Shown: positions 8,974-17,900 of the stretch, piece after piece
Numbering within the stretch: the stretch's first letter is position 1
How the letters are laid out: each line of letters starts with the position of its first letter
Source: a bacterium
Lineage (GTDB): Bacteria; Patescibacteriota; Minisyncoccia; CAIUEV01
DNA length: 34,118 nt
Assembly (NCBI GenBank): GCA_021779255.1
Contig: JAJYBC010000006.1
Location: forward strand, 1-34,118
Reading direction: 5' to 3'
The notes under the pieces: model-generated
Database searches by the model: none
What the model was told of the DNA's origin: nothing
Seen by the model: the letters and a program-made list of their open reading frames with translations, nothing else
Position numbers and translations under genes: made by a program

Positions 8974-9681
8974 TTACGGAAATAATCCTTCGTTAAAAAT
9001 CAAACTGATTAACGTAGCGCGAGCTGGCGCCACACCCCAAACTTCATAGTGTCCATTAAGCTGGTTCAGATTTACATCTCCACCAATAATATTATCAAAA
9101 ACCGCATTTTCGATAACGGGTGGCGTTCCCCAACGGCACTTGCCTTCTAACATCCCTCTCACTGTTCCTTGGCAATCGGAGCCGTCTTGTTTACCCAATC
9201 CCTGAAATAGAAACTGAATACCAAATTGTAAATTTTGACGACTGGTCGCCCCAGCATTATCCAAAGCTCCGACAGCCATTGTTCCCGCCGGTACGCTGGC
9301 TCTTTCGGCCATTGTTCGACCTGAAGAATGATTTAAAAATTCGTTCATATATTGCGAATATAATTGGCCCCAAGCATTACGGCCGACATCGTCAACATCT
9401 TTCAAAAGTGTCTGGACATCACTGATATAATGATCACCCATCGATTGCATCGCATTATGACCCTCAAAGACAAAACGCAGTTTTTCCGGCACTTGAGTCG
9501 GAGCTTGTCTGGAAGAAGGTGGTTGCTGTTGATCGTGATTACTTGGTGGAACATTTCCTCCTTGCAGCGACGACTGTTCTTGAAATAAACCGCTACCGGG
9601 CTGTAAAGTCACAGCCCAGGCAGTATTAGCTAGCAAAGTAGTAGATAACATTACTAAAACTACAAAGATTTTTTTTAGCAT
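8974..9681 (-). CDS. Secreted protein of unknown function
   Basis: Signal peptide MLKKIFVVLVMLSTTLLANTAWA; track start 9693 is TTG, ATG at 9681. Confidence 0.7.
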   Translation of the reverse strand: MLKKIFVVLVMLSTTLLANTAWAVTLQPGSGLFQEQSSLQGGNVPPSNHDQQQPPSSRQAPTQVPEKLRFVFEGHNAMQSMGDHYISDVQTLLKDVDDVGRNAWGQLYSQYMNEFLNHSSGRTMAERASVPAGTMAVGALDNAGATSRQNLQFGIQFLFQGLGKQDGSDCQGTVRGMLEGKCRWGTPPVIENAVFDNIIGGDVNLNQLNGHYEVWGVAPARATLISLIFNEGLFP

Positions 9682-9703
9682 AGAGAAGAACAATTAGGAT
9701 AAT

Positions 9704-10813
9704 TTACTTCAGCTTTCCCACTTCCGCTGAAAACTTCTGAATCTCTTCACTAATTTTCCCTGCTCGACCGGCAGCCAAATAAGAACGAAAATAGTCATTT
9801 TGATTAACATTATCCAAGACAATTCCTAATGATTTTAAAATTCGAAGCAATTGGATATGTGTATTTTCTAAACTGGGATTAACAGTGATAGCTATTATCT
9901 GTTGATAAGACTTATCCGTTGCCTTTTTTAGATTGGCCAACCGATTCCAGTCAAGGTCGCCTTTACTCATCTTTGTTATCTCTAGCGTAAGATCGCTTAC
10001 ACCGTCTTCAATAATTTGATTTTCTTGAATAAGCCCATTCTCTTGCAAAATAATTTTTACTTCAGTTAAATATTCCGGCCAATTTTTACCACCATCTGCA
10101 TTTACTTTCAAACTTTCTGTCGGAATTACAAAAGCAAAATCCAATCCGCTTTTTTTGATCATTTCACCGACAAAAGCATTGATTTCTTGATCAAGACTCG
10201 TTCGATCAGCTTCCGTCAAATTATCGTAAGTATTAGCATAAAGCTTATAATTGGCAATAAAACTATCCATTTTATTTTGCACTTCGATCGTTAGATTCGA
10301 GCTATTAGTGTCAGCTTGACTGGCAGAATCACCAGCTATGGAGATTCTACTATTTTCAGAGATATTACTATTATTATTTTCAACTGAGATACCGTTTACT
10401 TCGCTCGGACTATTAATATTTTTGTTTGCCTGATTATTTATCAAGACGGAATTCTGCATATTTTGATTATAGTTGGCATTAGTATTAGTATTGGCATTAC
10501 CATTGTCAATCGTTCGGTCATTAGGAGCCGCTCTAAGTGGATCAAAACCGTTTTTAACTTCCGCTCCATCTAGAAAACCATCTCCGTCAGTATCGGGATT
10601 TTTGGGGTCAGTACCATATTTTTTTTCTTCTTCGTTGGTTAGTCCATCTTTATCATCATCTAAATTGCCACTATTCGAATTTCCGCTACCAAGAGCAGTC
10701 CAAAGAGCCTTGGGCGTCGATTTTTCCTTAGAAACAGAAATTCCACCACTAACACTCCAAATAACAAAGACTGCAACAAAAACCAAAAGTAAATATTTTA
10801 ATCTTTTGGACAT
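9704..10813 (-). CDS. Membrane-anchored protein with thrombospondin type-3-like calcium-binding repeats and Asn-rich linker
   Basis: DDDKDGLTNEEEKKYGTDPKNPDTDGDGFLDGAEVKNGFDPL; start reassigned to MSKRLKYLLLVF because the longer ORF runs through tRNA-Tyr. Confidence 0.8.
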   Translation of the reverse strand: MSKRLKYLLLVFVAVFVIWSVSGGISVSKEKSTPKALWTALGSGNSNSGNLDDDKDGLTNEEEKKYGTDPKNPDTDGDGFLDGAEVKNGFDPLRAAPNDRTIDNGNANTNTNANYNQNMQNSVLINNQANKNINSPSEVNGISVENNNSNISENSRISIAGDSASQADTNSSNLTIEVQNKMDSFIANYKLYANTYDNLTEADRTSLDQEINAFVGEMIKKSGLDFAFVIPTESLKVNADGGKNWPEYLTEVKIILQENGLIQENQIIEDGVSDLTLEITKMSKGDLDWNRLANLKKATDKSYQQIIAITVNPSLENTHIQLLRILKSLGIVLDNVNQNDYFRSYLAAGRAGKISEEIQKFSAEVGKLK

Positions 10814-10843
10814 GAAATTTTTTGTTTTTAATTTCTTCTCTAG

Positions 10844-10927
10844 TCCGAGGAGAGGGATTCGAACCCCCGTAGGGACAAGCCCGACAGATTTACAGTCTGT
10901 TGCAATTGACCACTCTGCCACCCTCGG
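10844..10927 (-). tRNA. tRNA-Tyr(GTA), CCA not encoded
   Basis: Acceptor CCGAGGG/TCCTCGG, anticodon loop CTGTAAA, long variable arm, T-loop TTCGAAT. Confidence 0.93.
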
Positions 10928-10999
10928 TAAACGATTTCCCCTCATCTTAAAACGAAAAAATAAAAAGTCAAAGATTTTGTAGATTATATCTTAATAGTT

Positions 11000-11028
11000 T
11001 TGACATTTGCAATTATTTACGTTTAAAT
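11000..11028 (+). promoter_or_regulatory. Candidate sigma70-like promoter upstream of tRNA-Ala/valS
   Basis: TTGACA (11000-11005), 17-nt spacer, TTAAAT (11023-11028). Confidence 0.45.
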
Positions 11029-11045
11029 AGTATCAATTATATCTA

Positions 11046-11126
11046 TTGGGCTCGTAGCTTAATTTCCGCCAGAGGCGGACAGGGTCCGAGCGGTCGCCAA
11101 GCGACAAGGTTAGAGGTTTAAAAGTT
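11046..11126 (+). pseudogene. tRNA-Ala 5' fragment followed by small palindromes
   Basis: TTGGGCTCGTAGCTTA (11046-11061) exactly repeats 11125-11140; then hairpins TCCGCC-AGA-GGCGGA (11065-11079) and GTCGC-CAA-GCGAC (11093-11105). Confidence 0.6.
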
Positions 11127-11202
11127 GGGCTCGTAGCTTAGTTGGTAGAGCGCCTCCATGGCATGGAGGAGGTCAGGGGTTCGAGTCCCCTCGAGTCCAC
11201 CA
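11127..11202 (+). tRNA. tRNA-Ala(GGC), CCA encoded
   Basis: Acceptor GGGCTCG/CGAGTCC, anticodon loop ATGGCAT, T-loop TTCGAGT, ACCA end. Confidence 0.96.
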
Positions 11203-11212
11203 AAAAAATTTT

Positions 11213-13657
11213 ATGGAATCATCTAAAGTCAAAGAAACATACAACGCAACGGAGAAAGAAGTCTACTGGCAGAAATTCTGGGAAGAAGCTAATATTAATA
11301 AATTTAACCCTAGCTCATCTAAGGAACTTTTCACTATCGATACTCCTCCTCCAACTATTTCTGGTGCTCTTCACCTGGGGCATATTTATTCTTATTCGCA
11401 AGCCGAAGTTATCGCTCGCTTTCGTCGTTTGGCCGGTTTTAACGTTCGCTATCCGATGGGATTCGATAATAACGGCTTACCAACGGAAAGATTAGTGGAA
11501 AAAGAGAGGAACATTCAAGGTCATAATATGCCTCTGGCCGATTTTGTCAAAATTTGTTTAGAAGTTACCGATCAATATAAAGAAAAATACAGTCGACTCT
11601 GGAAATCGTTGGGACTTAGTGTTGATTGGGATTTGGAATATTCAACTATTTCTTCTGAATCGCAAAAGCTGGCTCAAACAGTTTTTAAAGAACTTTTTGA
11701 GAAACGAGCCATCTATCAAAAAGAGGCTGTAGCTCTCTATTGCCATCGTTGTCGTACTTCCGTCGCTCAAGCCGAAGTCGAAGACCAAGAAAGGGATTCT
11801 GTTTTTTATGATATCGCTTTCTCAGAAGAAAACAATGACAATCTAATTATTGCTACGACTCGACCAGAACTTCTACCGGCCTGCGTCGCCGTTTTTGTTC
11901 ATCCAGACGACCAAAGATACACCGGAGTAGTCGGAAAAACAGTTAAGACCCCTTTTGGCAAAAAAATATCCGTTTTAGCTGACGATAAAGTTTCCATTGA
12001 AAAAGGTACCGGCGCTGTGATGTGTTGCACTTATGGGGATGAAACAGATGTTTATTGGGTTCGCCAATATAATCTGCCAGAAAGAATTATTTTGGGCAAA
12101 AACGGTAAATTTTTAGAAATAGCTGAATTACCGGAAATCTCCTCAAAATCTATAGTTGAAGGTAGAAAAATAATTGTTGCTAAATTAAGAAAGCTAAACG
12201 CCATCACCGACGAACGACCGATTAAGCACAATGTCGGGGTTCACGAACGTTGCGGTACCCCCATCGAGCTTCTGTCTACCAAGCAATGGTTCATTAAAAT
12301 GCTCGATAAGAAAGAAGATTTACTAAAAGCTGGCCAAAAAATTAAATGGCATCCCTCGTTTATGCTAAAACGTTATGAAGAGTGGGTTTCCGGCCTGAAA
12401 TGGGACTGGTGCATTTCTCGAGAAAGATTTTTCGGCGTGCCAATTCCGGCCTACACTTGCGATTCTTGCGACCATATTTATCTACCGAACGAAAATAATT
12501 TTCCTATCGATCCTAAAATTCAAACCGAAGTTTTGTCTTGTCCTAAATGTCAAAAAGGGAATTTAATACCCGAGAAAGGCGTTCTGGATACTTGGTTTAC
12601 TTCCTCTCTAACACCTGACATTAATAATATTTTTCCAACTAATAACCAACTGGCAGAAAAGCTGTACCCGATGTCTTTGCGACCGCAAGGTCACGATATT
12701 ATTCGCACCTGGGCCGTTTATTCAATTTTGATGGGACTTTATCGCCATCAAGAAATTCCTTGGCGAGAATTGATGATTTCCGGTCATATTCTACTTCGTA
12801 AGGGTGAAAAAATCAGTAAAAAAACGGGCGGTGGCCAGTTTAAACCCGAAGATGTCATCAAGAATCATTCGGCCGATGCCATTCGCTATGCCATGTACGG
12901 CGCTTCTTTAGGTAGGGATGCTTTTTATGATGAACAAGAAGTCAAGAAGGGTAAAAAGCTAGTCGTTAAGATTTACAATGCCGGCAAGTTTATTCTCAGC
13001 CATTTAACAGATTTTTCCAAAGATAATATTGCGAATCAGCCTGAATTGGAAACTCTTGATCGCTGGATTATTTATAGATCTTATGTTGTAGCTCAAAAAA
13101 TGGCCAAAGAATTCGAAAAATACGAATACAACAAGGCTCGCATCCTTTTCGAGAATTTCTTTTGGTCAGATTTTTGTGATAATTACTTAGAGATTGTTAA
13201 AGGAAGACTCTGGAACGAGGAAAAATCAAGTGAAAAATATCAATCGGCGCAATATGCTCTTTACCTCACTTATCTCAACATTCTCAAAATAATTTCTCCC
13301 TTTATGCCGCATATTACCGAGGAGATGTATCATGCTAAGCTATTAGCAAATAATAGAATAATCAGTCAAACAGACTCCGGTTTTTTTGCCAGTTTAGAAG
13401 AACAAACAAGTATTCATCTAACAGCTTGGCCAATCGATCAACAAAATATAAGTCTAACCGAAGAAGAGCTTTTAGGTGTAGAACTGATGCTCACAACCAT
13501 AGCCGAAGCTCGAAAATATCGCGCTTCCCAACAACTGGCTATGAACGTAATTATCCCCTCTTTTACCGTCAATGGTAAAAAAAAGGCCGAACTTTTATTA
13601 AAACCTTTTTTGGCCGATTTACTTTTTGTTATCAAAGCGGAAAAAGTAGTTTTTTAA
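11213..13657 (+). CDS. valS: Valyl-tRNA synthetase
   Basis: PPTISGALHLGHIYSYSQ, YPMGFDNNGLPTERLVE, RPQGHDIIRTWAVYS, KISKKTGGG (KMSKS-like). Confidence 0.92.
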   Translation: MESSKVKETYNATEKEVYWQKFWEEANINKFNPSSSKELFTIDTPPPTISGALHLGHIYSYSQAEVIARFRRLAGFNVRYPMGFDNNGLPTERLVEKERNIQGHNMPLADFVKICLEVTDQYKEKYSRLWKSLGLSVDWDLEYSTISSESQKLAQTVFKELFEKRAIYQKEAVALYCHRCRTSVAQAEVEDQERDSVFYDIAFSEENNDNLIIATTRPELLPACVAVFVHPDDQRYTGVVGKTVKTPFGKKISVLADDKVSIEKGTGAVMCCTYGDETDVYWVRQYNLPERIILGKNGKFLEIAELPEISSKSIVEGRKIIVAKLRKLNAITDERPIKHNVGVHERCGTPIELLSTKQWFIKMLDKKEDLLKAGQKIKWHPSFMLKRYEEWVSGLKWDWCISRERFFGVPIPAYTCDSCDHIYLPNENNFPIDPKIQTEVLSCPKCQKGNLIPEKGVLDTWFTSSLTPDINNIFPTNNQLAEKLYPMSLRPQGHDIIRTWAVYSILMGLYRHQEIPWRELMISGHILLRKGEKISKKTGGGQFKPEDVIKNHSADAIRYAMYGASLGRDAFYDEQEVKKGKKLVVKIYNAGKFILSHLTDFSKDNIANQPELETLDRWIIYRSYVVAQKMAKEFEKYEYNKARILFENFFWSDFCDNYLEIVKGRLWNEEKSSEKYQSAQYALYLTYLNILKIISPFMPHITEEMYHAKLLANNRIISQTDSGFFASLEEQTSIHLTAWPIDQQNISLTEEELLGVELMLTTIAEARKYRASQQLAMNVIIPSFTVNGKKKAELLLKPFLADLLFVIKAEKVVF

Positions 13658-13660
13658 ATA

Positions 13661-13688
13661 AAAAAGCGCTAATTGTTTAGCGCTTTAA
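13661..13688. terminator. Bidirectional intrinsic-type terminator between convergent genes
   Basis: AAAAAGCGCTAATTGTTTAGCGCTTT stem-loop with A tract and T tract on either side. Confidence 0.75.
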
Positions 13689-13716
13689 AATATTTTCAAT
13701 TTAAATTTGATGGTTT

Positions 13717-14133
13717 CTATTCTTTCGGCACGAAGCAGAACCACCAAGTAATACTGTCCACAGTGGGACTGGAGAAAAAGCCTTTGACTCTAACTAGTTT
13801 AAATTTACTCGGATCTAGTTCTTTTCTTCGCAAAGTACGCTCAAAAATTTCTTCGATGGAAAGCATACCGCCTGAAGTATAACGTCCGTGTCGCATAAAA
13901 TACGAAGCGGTTTTTTGACGAATAAGCTTCTCAAAAGGCAATTTTTCGAAATTAGGGTCTTTATAATCAAATAACAAATTATGGACTCTTTCCGTTTCTT
14001 CCGTTATTGGATCTTTTAAAAAGTTAGTCTGCACCGGTGCCGATGATGAAGAAAGATCTTCTTCGCCTATGCAGGGAGACCATTGCAAAAGCAAAAATAA
14101 AACCACCCCTAAAATAACTCTGGTAATTTTCAT
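13717..14133 (-). CDS. Small secreted protein of unknown function
   Basis: Signal peptide-like N-terminus; strong SD AAGGAGGG upstream of ATG. Confidence 0.7.
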   Translation of the reverse strand: MKITRVILGVVLFLLLQWSPCIGEEDLSSSSAPVQTNFLKDPITEETERVHNLLFDYKDPNFEKLPFEKLIRQKTASYFMRHGRYTSGGMLSIEEIFERTLRRKELDPSKFKLVRVKGFFSSPTVDSITWWFCFVPKE

Positions 14134-14176
14134 CGAAAACCCTCCTTGATGAATTTTATAACTAAAATAATTTCGC

Positions 14177-14205
14177 TAGTTAAAGACCAGTTGTCTATTT
14201 AACTA
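14177..14205. promoter_or_regulatory. Dyad in leader of the 13717-14133 gene
   Basis: TAGTTAAAGACCAGTTGTCTATTTAACTA: outer TAGTTAA/TTAACTA, inner AGAC/GTCT. Confidence 0.45.
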
Positions 14206-14263
14206 CACCCAAACAAACAAAAAGTCAATAGAGAACTAACTTTTATTTGTTTATCTCTAAAAT

Positions 14264-14812
14264 TTATTTTTGAAAATATTTTTGAACTCTCACGACGACA
14301 AGACCGCCAATGATGGCTGTGACCAATTGTGGCCAACTCATCATAAAAGCTACCACACCGGTTAATTTTAAAATATAGAGAACGGGTAGAAAGATTACAG
14401 CCGTTTTTACCAAAGCACCAGCAATAACGCCAAAGTAGAGAAAAACGCTTTTTTTGAATTGATTAACTACTAGGCTAAAAGTCATAATCATCGCAATATT
14501 ACCGGCGATAATATACGGGATGGCTAACACAGCTTGTGGAGGTAACATACCGCGAAGCAAGGCTATCATCGACGGCACTACGGCAATAAAAATCGCGTTG
14601 GCTATGCCCACGCGCAAAGCTACCCAAAATAAAACCGCGTTAACAATTGGACCAACAATAAACTGATTCTGCGGTGTGTGCGCCAAAAGAGCGGGAACAA
14701 TCACTGCTACTGTCGTAGCGATAGCCGTCTCTGTCAAAGCCTGAGTCTTTACATTCATCCACGTTTTCGACCAAACCGCCACCGCCTCTTGAGATTTTTC
14801 TTCTGGAAGCAT
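14264..14812 (-). CDS. Multi-pass membrane protein (possibly ECF-transporter S-component-like)
   Basis: Several hydrophobic segments, ILRGMLPPQAVLAIPYIIAGN; family assignment is a guess. Confidence 0.6.
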   Translation of the reverse strand: MLPEEKSQEAVAVWSKTWMNVKTQALTETAIATTVAVIVPALLAHTPQNQFIVGPIVNAVLFWVALRVGIANAIFIAVVPSMIALLRGMLPPQAVLAIPYIIAGNIAMIMTFSLVVNQFKKSVFLYFGVIAGALVKTAVIFLPVLYILKLTGVVAFMMSWPQLVTAIIGGLVVVRVQKYFQK

Positions 14813-14840
14813 AGTTTTTGTTTAAAAATAATAAAATTAT

Positions 14841-15368
14841 TTATTCAATATTTTTGTTCTCAACTGCTGTCCAATACTGAGGAGAAACATTATCACAAGC
14901 TACAAAGGGCTCTGATAAATTAATATCTATATCCCGATAAATACTTACTCCGCTACCGGCACTAACATAGACTCTAATTGTTGTATTATTAATCCAACGA
15001 TATTCACTAGTATGATAATCACCTATAAAAATAGTTTTTATCTGAAATAGTCGAGGATCAATGATTTTTAAAGCCCATTCTTTATTAAAAGTTTCCACCA
15101 TTATACCATCATAAAAAGCTAAGTGTTTATTATTCGGCGACCACTCCAACTGAGGGGCTTTATAGCTCTCTGTCTCGCTAATTTCTCTGTGAATTCCCAA
15201 ATAATTAATTTTAACCCAAATAGATTTTTCATCACTACCACGATAAAAATAGAAAAGATCTTTTGGGAAAAAAATAAAACCTATTAGATAAAGAAAAATT
15301 ATTAAAAAAAATACAAATAGAAGTAAAAAAAATAAATAACGAGTAGGTATTTTTAGTACTTTTTTCAT
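14841..15368 (-). CDS. Membrane-anchored protein of unknown function
   Basis: Single N-terminal TM segment, otherwise no recognised motif. Confidence 0.6.
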   Translation of the reverse strand: MKKVLKIPTRYLFFLLLFVFFLIIFLYLIGFIFFPKDLFYFYRGSDEKSIWVKINYLGIHREISETESYKAPQLEWSPNNKHLAFYDGIMVETFNKEWALKIIDPRLFQIKTIFIGDYHTSEYRWINNTTIRVYVSAGSGVSIYRDIDINLSEPFVACDNVSPQYWTAVENKNIE

Positions 15369-15377
15369 ATTATAAGA

Positions 15378-16637
15378 TTAATTGGGACTCCAATAAAAAT
15401 AAGTATCACCAATTTTTTTAATAAATTTTCCTTGAGGAATTACGTTTTTTTCAAACCATTCTTGAGTAATTCCAACTCCGTGAAAATGAGTTGCCCTTGT
15501 CGGATTAATTGTTTCTCTTGCAACAATATTCTTAGCAATCTGGTAGCATTTATACCAAGCTTTTTTTGTTTGGTCATTTGAACCTTTAAAGCCGAATGGG
15601 TCGATAATTTTAAGAAAATTTGAATCTTTAATTTTAAATGGATCATACTGACCTTCTTGCAGAATAACTTCGTGAGCTGTATTCGGCCACCACGATTTCG
15701 CTTCAATTCTGTTTATAACTGACCAGCCAACCCATTTTTTAGCTTCATCTGGTTGATTACGAGCTTCTCCAAAAATTAATCTAGCTAAAATAATTTCTTC
15801 TGGATCGTCGTTGAAATTGCCTGTCCATAGAGGATTGTCTGCTGTTGGTATTCTTTTATTTGTATCTGATTGTATTTCACCACCATCGTTATTATTCTCT
15901 ATTTTATTAATTTTCAAATTTATCGTCTCAACTCTTGGCATCTTGTCAGCCCAGAGCTCGATATAGTGCAGTTTTTTATCTAAGTTTAAGTCTTGATTAA
16001 ATTCTTTGATGGCTCCTTCCAGTATTCCTCCACACCAAAACCAGTTTCGGTGAAGCAAAGTAGCGGGATTTTTAACAATATTACCATCAATAATTAATTT
16101 CAGATCATCACTATCTTTTGGCCAAGGAGATTTTTGAGCACTGGCTTGAATTTTGAGATTTTTTAAGCCTAGACTAACTAAAATTATCGTTATCCAGGGG
16201 CGTCGATTACCATCTTCAGCTGGATTGTCTTCCGGTATATAATTTATCTCTTGATTTTTAATCTTATAAACTGTAATATTTTTAAGCAAAGGATTCTTCT
16301 GGGCGAAAAAGTGTAAATTATGTTGACCTCGTCCTAGATGAGTTACGATTAGATTAGTTTTATTTAAACCATTTAAATCATTCCCATTCCAACTGGCTTC
16401 CCCATCAAAAAGACCTTTTTTACCGTTTAATTTGGAAAACTCTATATTATCTAATTTAACAATCAAGTTATCATCAGAATAAAAAGAGATAAATCTAAGA
16501 TTGATCAAATTGTTCCACCAACCTTTTGCGCTGGCCGTTATTTCCAGAGCGTAAAGACCATCCTTATCAATCCCAAAAGGAAAATTGAAATTTTCGGCAA
16601 CGACCAAATTCAGAGTTTCCTTGCGAATTTGGCGCAT
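15378..16637 (-). CDS. SleB/CwlJ-like cell wall hydrolase with N-terminal beta-rich region
   Basis: C-terminal LARLIFGEARNQPDEAKKWVGWSVINRIEA ... ATHFHG typical of the Hydrolase_2 family. Confidence 0.75.
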   Translation of the reverse strand: MRQIRKETLNLVVAENFNFPFGIDKDGLYALEITASAKGWWNNLINLRFISFYSDDNLIVKLDNIEFSKLNGKKGLFDGEASWNGNDLNGLNKTNLIVTHLGRGQHNLHFFAQKNPLLKNITVYKIKNQEINYIPEDNPAEDGNRRPWITIILVSLGLKNLKIQASAQKSPWPKDSDDLKLIIDGNIVKNPATLLHRNWFWCGGILEGAIKEFNQDLNLDKKLHYIELWADKMPRVETINLKINKIENNNDGGEIQSDTNKRIPTADNPLWTGNFNDDPEEIILARLIFGEARNQPDEAKKWVGWSVINRIEAKSWWPNTAHEVILQEGQYDPFKIKDSNFLKIIDPFGFKGSNDQTKKAWYKCYQIAKNIVARETINPTRATHFHGVGITQEWFEKNVIPQGKFIKKIGDTYFYWSPN

Positions 16638-16728
16638 AGTTTTTGTTTAAAAATATTTTAATAACCTCCTATTGATTGACCTGTCTTATTTATTGAAAAA
16701 ACCATTTTTTTTATGATACACTAAAAAA

Positions 16729-17898
16729 ATGAAAAAAACTAATCAAATTCAAGTGGCTTTGGCCCCGATGGCCGGTGTCAGCGATAGCGCTTTTCGTCTG
16801 ATGAATCAAATGGGTGGTTGCGATCTAACTTACAGTGAGATGGCGCACGTCAATGGCGTCAGCTACCTAGGTCGCAAAACTTTTAACCTTCTACAAACTC
16901 ACTTGAGCGAAAAAAAATATATTGTTCAGCTTTTCGGCAATAATCCGCAATATTTTGCTCGCGCCACTAAAATTATCAGCCAGAAAGGATTACCTGTCGC
17001 TAGTTATAAGCCTTTTGATAAACAACAATTAAATTTTGTTAGCCAAATAGTTACTAGCCTAACTGCTCGCTATTCAATTAAGAATAATCCCGAGCTAGCT
17101 TCTTTTCAACTTTTTTGGCGTAATTTTTTGAAATTTCAAGCCGATTTAATTCTTCTTCAAACTTTACCGAAGAAACAAAGAGAGCTTTACCTGATTCCGG
17201 CCGGTTTAGATATCAACCTAGGTTGTCCCGCCAAGAAAGTTTTTGGTCACGGTTCGGGCGCCGGTCTTTTTACTGACATTCCCAAAATCAGACAGGTGGT
17301 CGAAACTGTTCTAGAAAATACTGATTTGCCCATTTCTCTTAAGCTACGGACTTCTGTTAGAGACGTTTCAGTTTTTGATGCGCTAAACGCTTTGGCCGAT
17401 TTACCTTTAAAACACATTATGATTCACGGTCGCTCGTACGAGCAAGGTTTTTCGGGAAATATCGACGTAGAGACTATCAAAAAAACGATTGCAAAATATC
17501 CTCAATTTGAATTTTGGGTCAACGGCGGAATTATAGATTATAGCTCCGCTCAAAAAATTATATTGGCTACGGGATGTCAAAGATTAGGCATCGCCAGAGG
17601 ATCTTGGGGTAATCCATTGTTAGCCAATACGATAAAAAAAATCCCGGATTTTGCAGAGACGCCCAAATTGGGCGTCTCTGCAAAATCCATCCCCGTCCAT
17701 TGCGCTCTAGCCTATATTCATACTATTCTTAATTCTCAATCCAAAGGGTCAAAAGGCTTTTTTGAAATCAGGAAACATCTTGCCTGGTATTTCAAGGATT
17801 TCACCGGCGCCAAAGATTGGCGTAAAAAGCTGGTTACAGTTAAAAGCATTCCCGAAGTGGAAAAAATATTAAAACAGATATTAAAAGCAAAAAAATAA
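16729..17898 (+). CDS. dus: tRNA-dihydrouridine synthase family
   Basis: LAPMAGVSDSAFR, DINLGCPAKKV, HGRSYEQGFSG, VNGGI, GIARGSWGNP. Confidence 0.88.
   Translation: MKKTNQIQVALAPMAGVSDSAFRLMNQMGGCDLTYSEMAHVNGVSYLGRKTFNLLQTHLSEKKYIVQLFGNNPQYFARATKIISQKGLPVASYKPFDKQQLNFVSQIVTSLTARYSIKNNPELASFQLFWRNFLKFQADLILLQTLPKKQRELYLIPAGLDINLGCPAKKVFGHGSGAGLFTDIPKIRQVVETVLENTDLPISLKLRTSVRDVSVFDALNALADLPLKHIMIHGRSYEQGFSGNIDVETIKKTIAKYPQFEFWVNGGIIDYSSAQKIILATGCQRLGIARGSWGNPLLANTIKKIPDFAETPKLGVSAKSIPVHCALAYIHTILNSQSKGSKGFFEIRKHLAWYFKDFTGAKDWRKKLVTVKSIPEVEKILKQILKAKK
17646..17688. repeat. 43-bp perfect palindrome (1-nt centre) inside dus
   Basis: GGATTTTGCAGAGACGCCCAA-A-TTGGGCGTCTCTGCAAAATCC. Confidence 0.95.
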
Positions 17899-17900
17899 TC

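Noticed and set aside
10473-10982. Plus-strand 169-aa ORF
   Set aside because: Antisense to the TSP3-repeat gene and tRNA-Tyr; low-complexity Ser/Leu composition
11046-11212. T-box riboswitch upstream of valS
   Set aside because: No T-box antiterminator motif (TGGNACCGCG-type) and the region holds a real tRNA gene
11142-11495. 117-aa ORF starting inside tRNA-Ala
   Set aside because: Overlaps tRNA-Ala and valS in another frame; no coding signal
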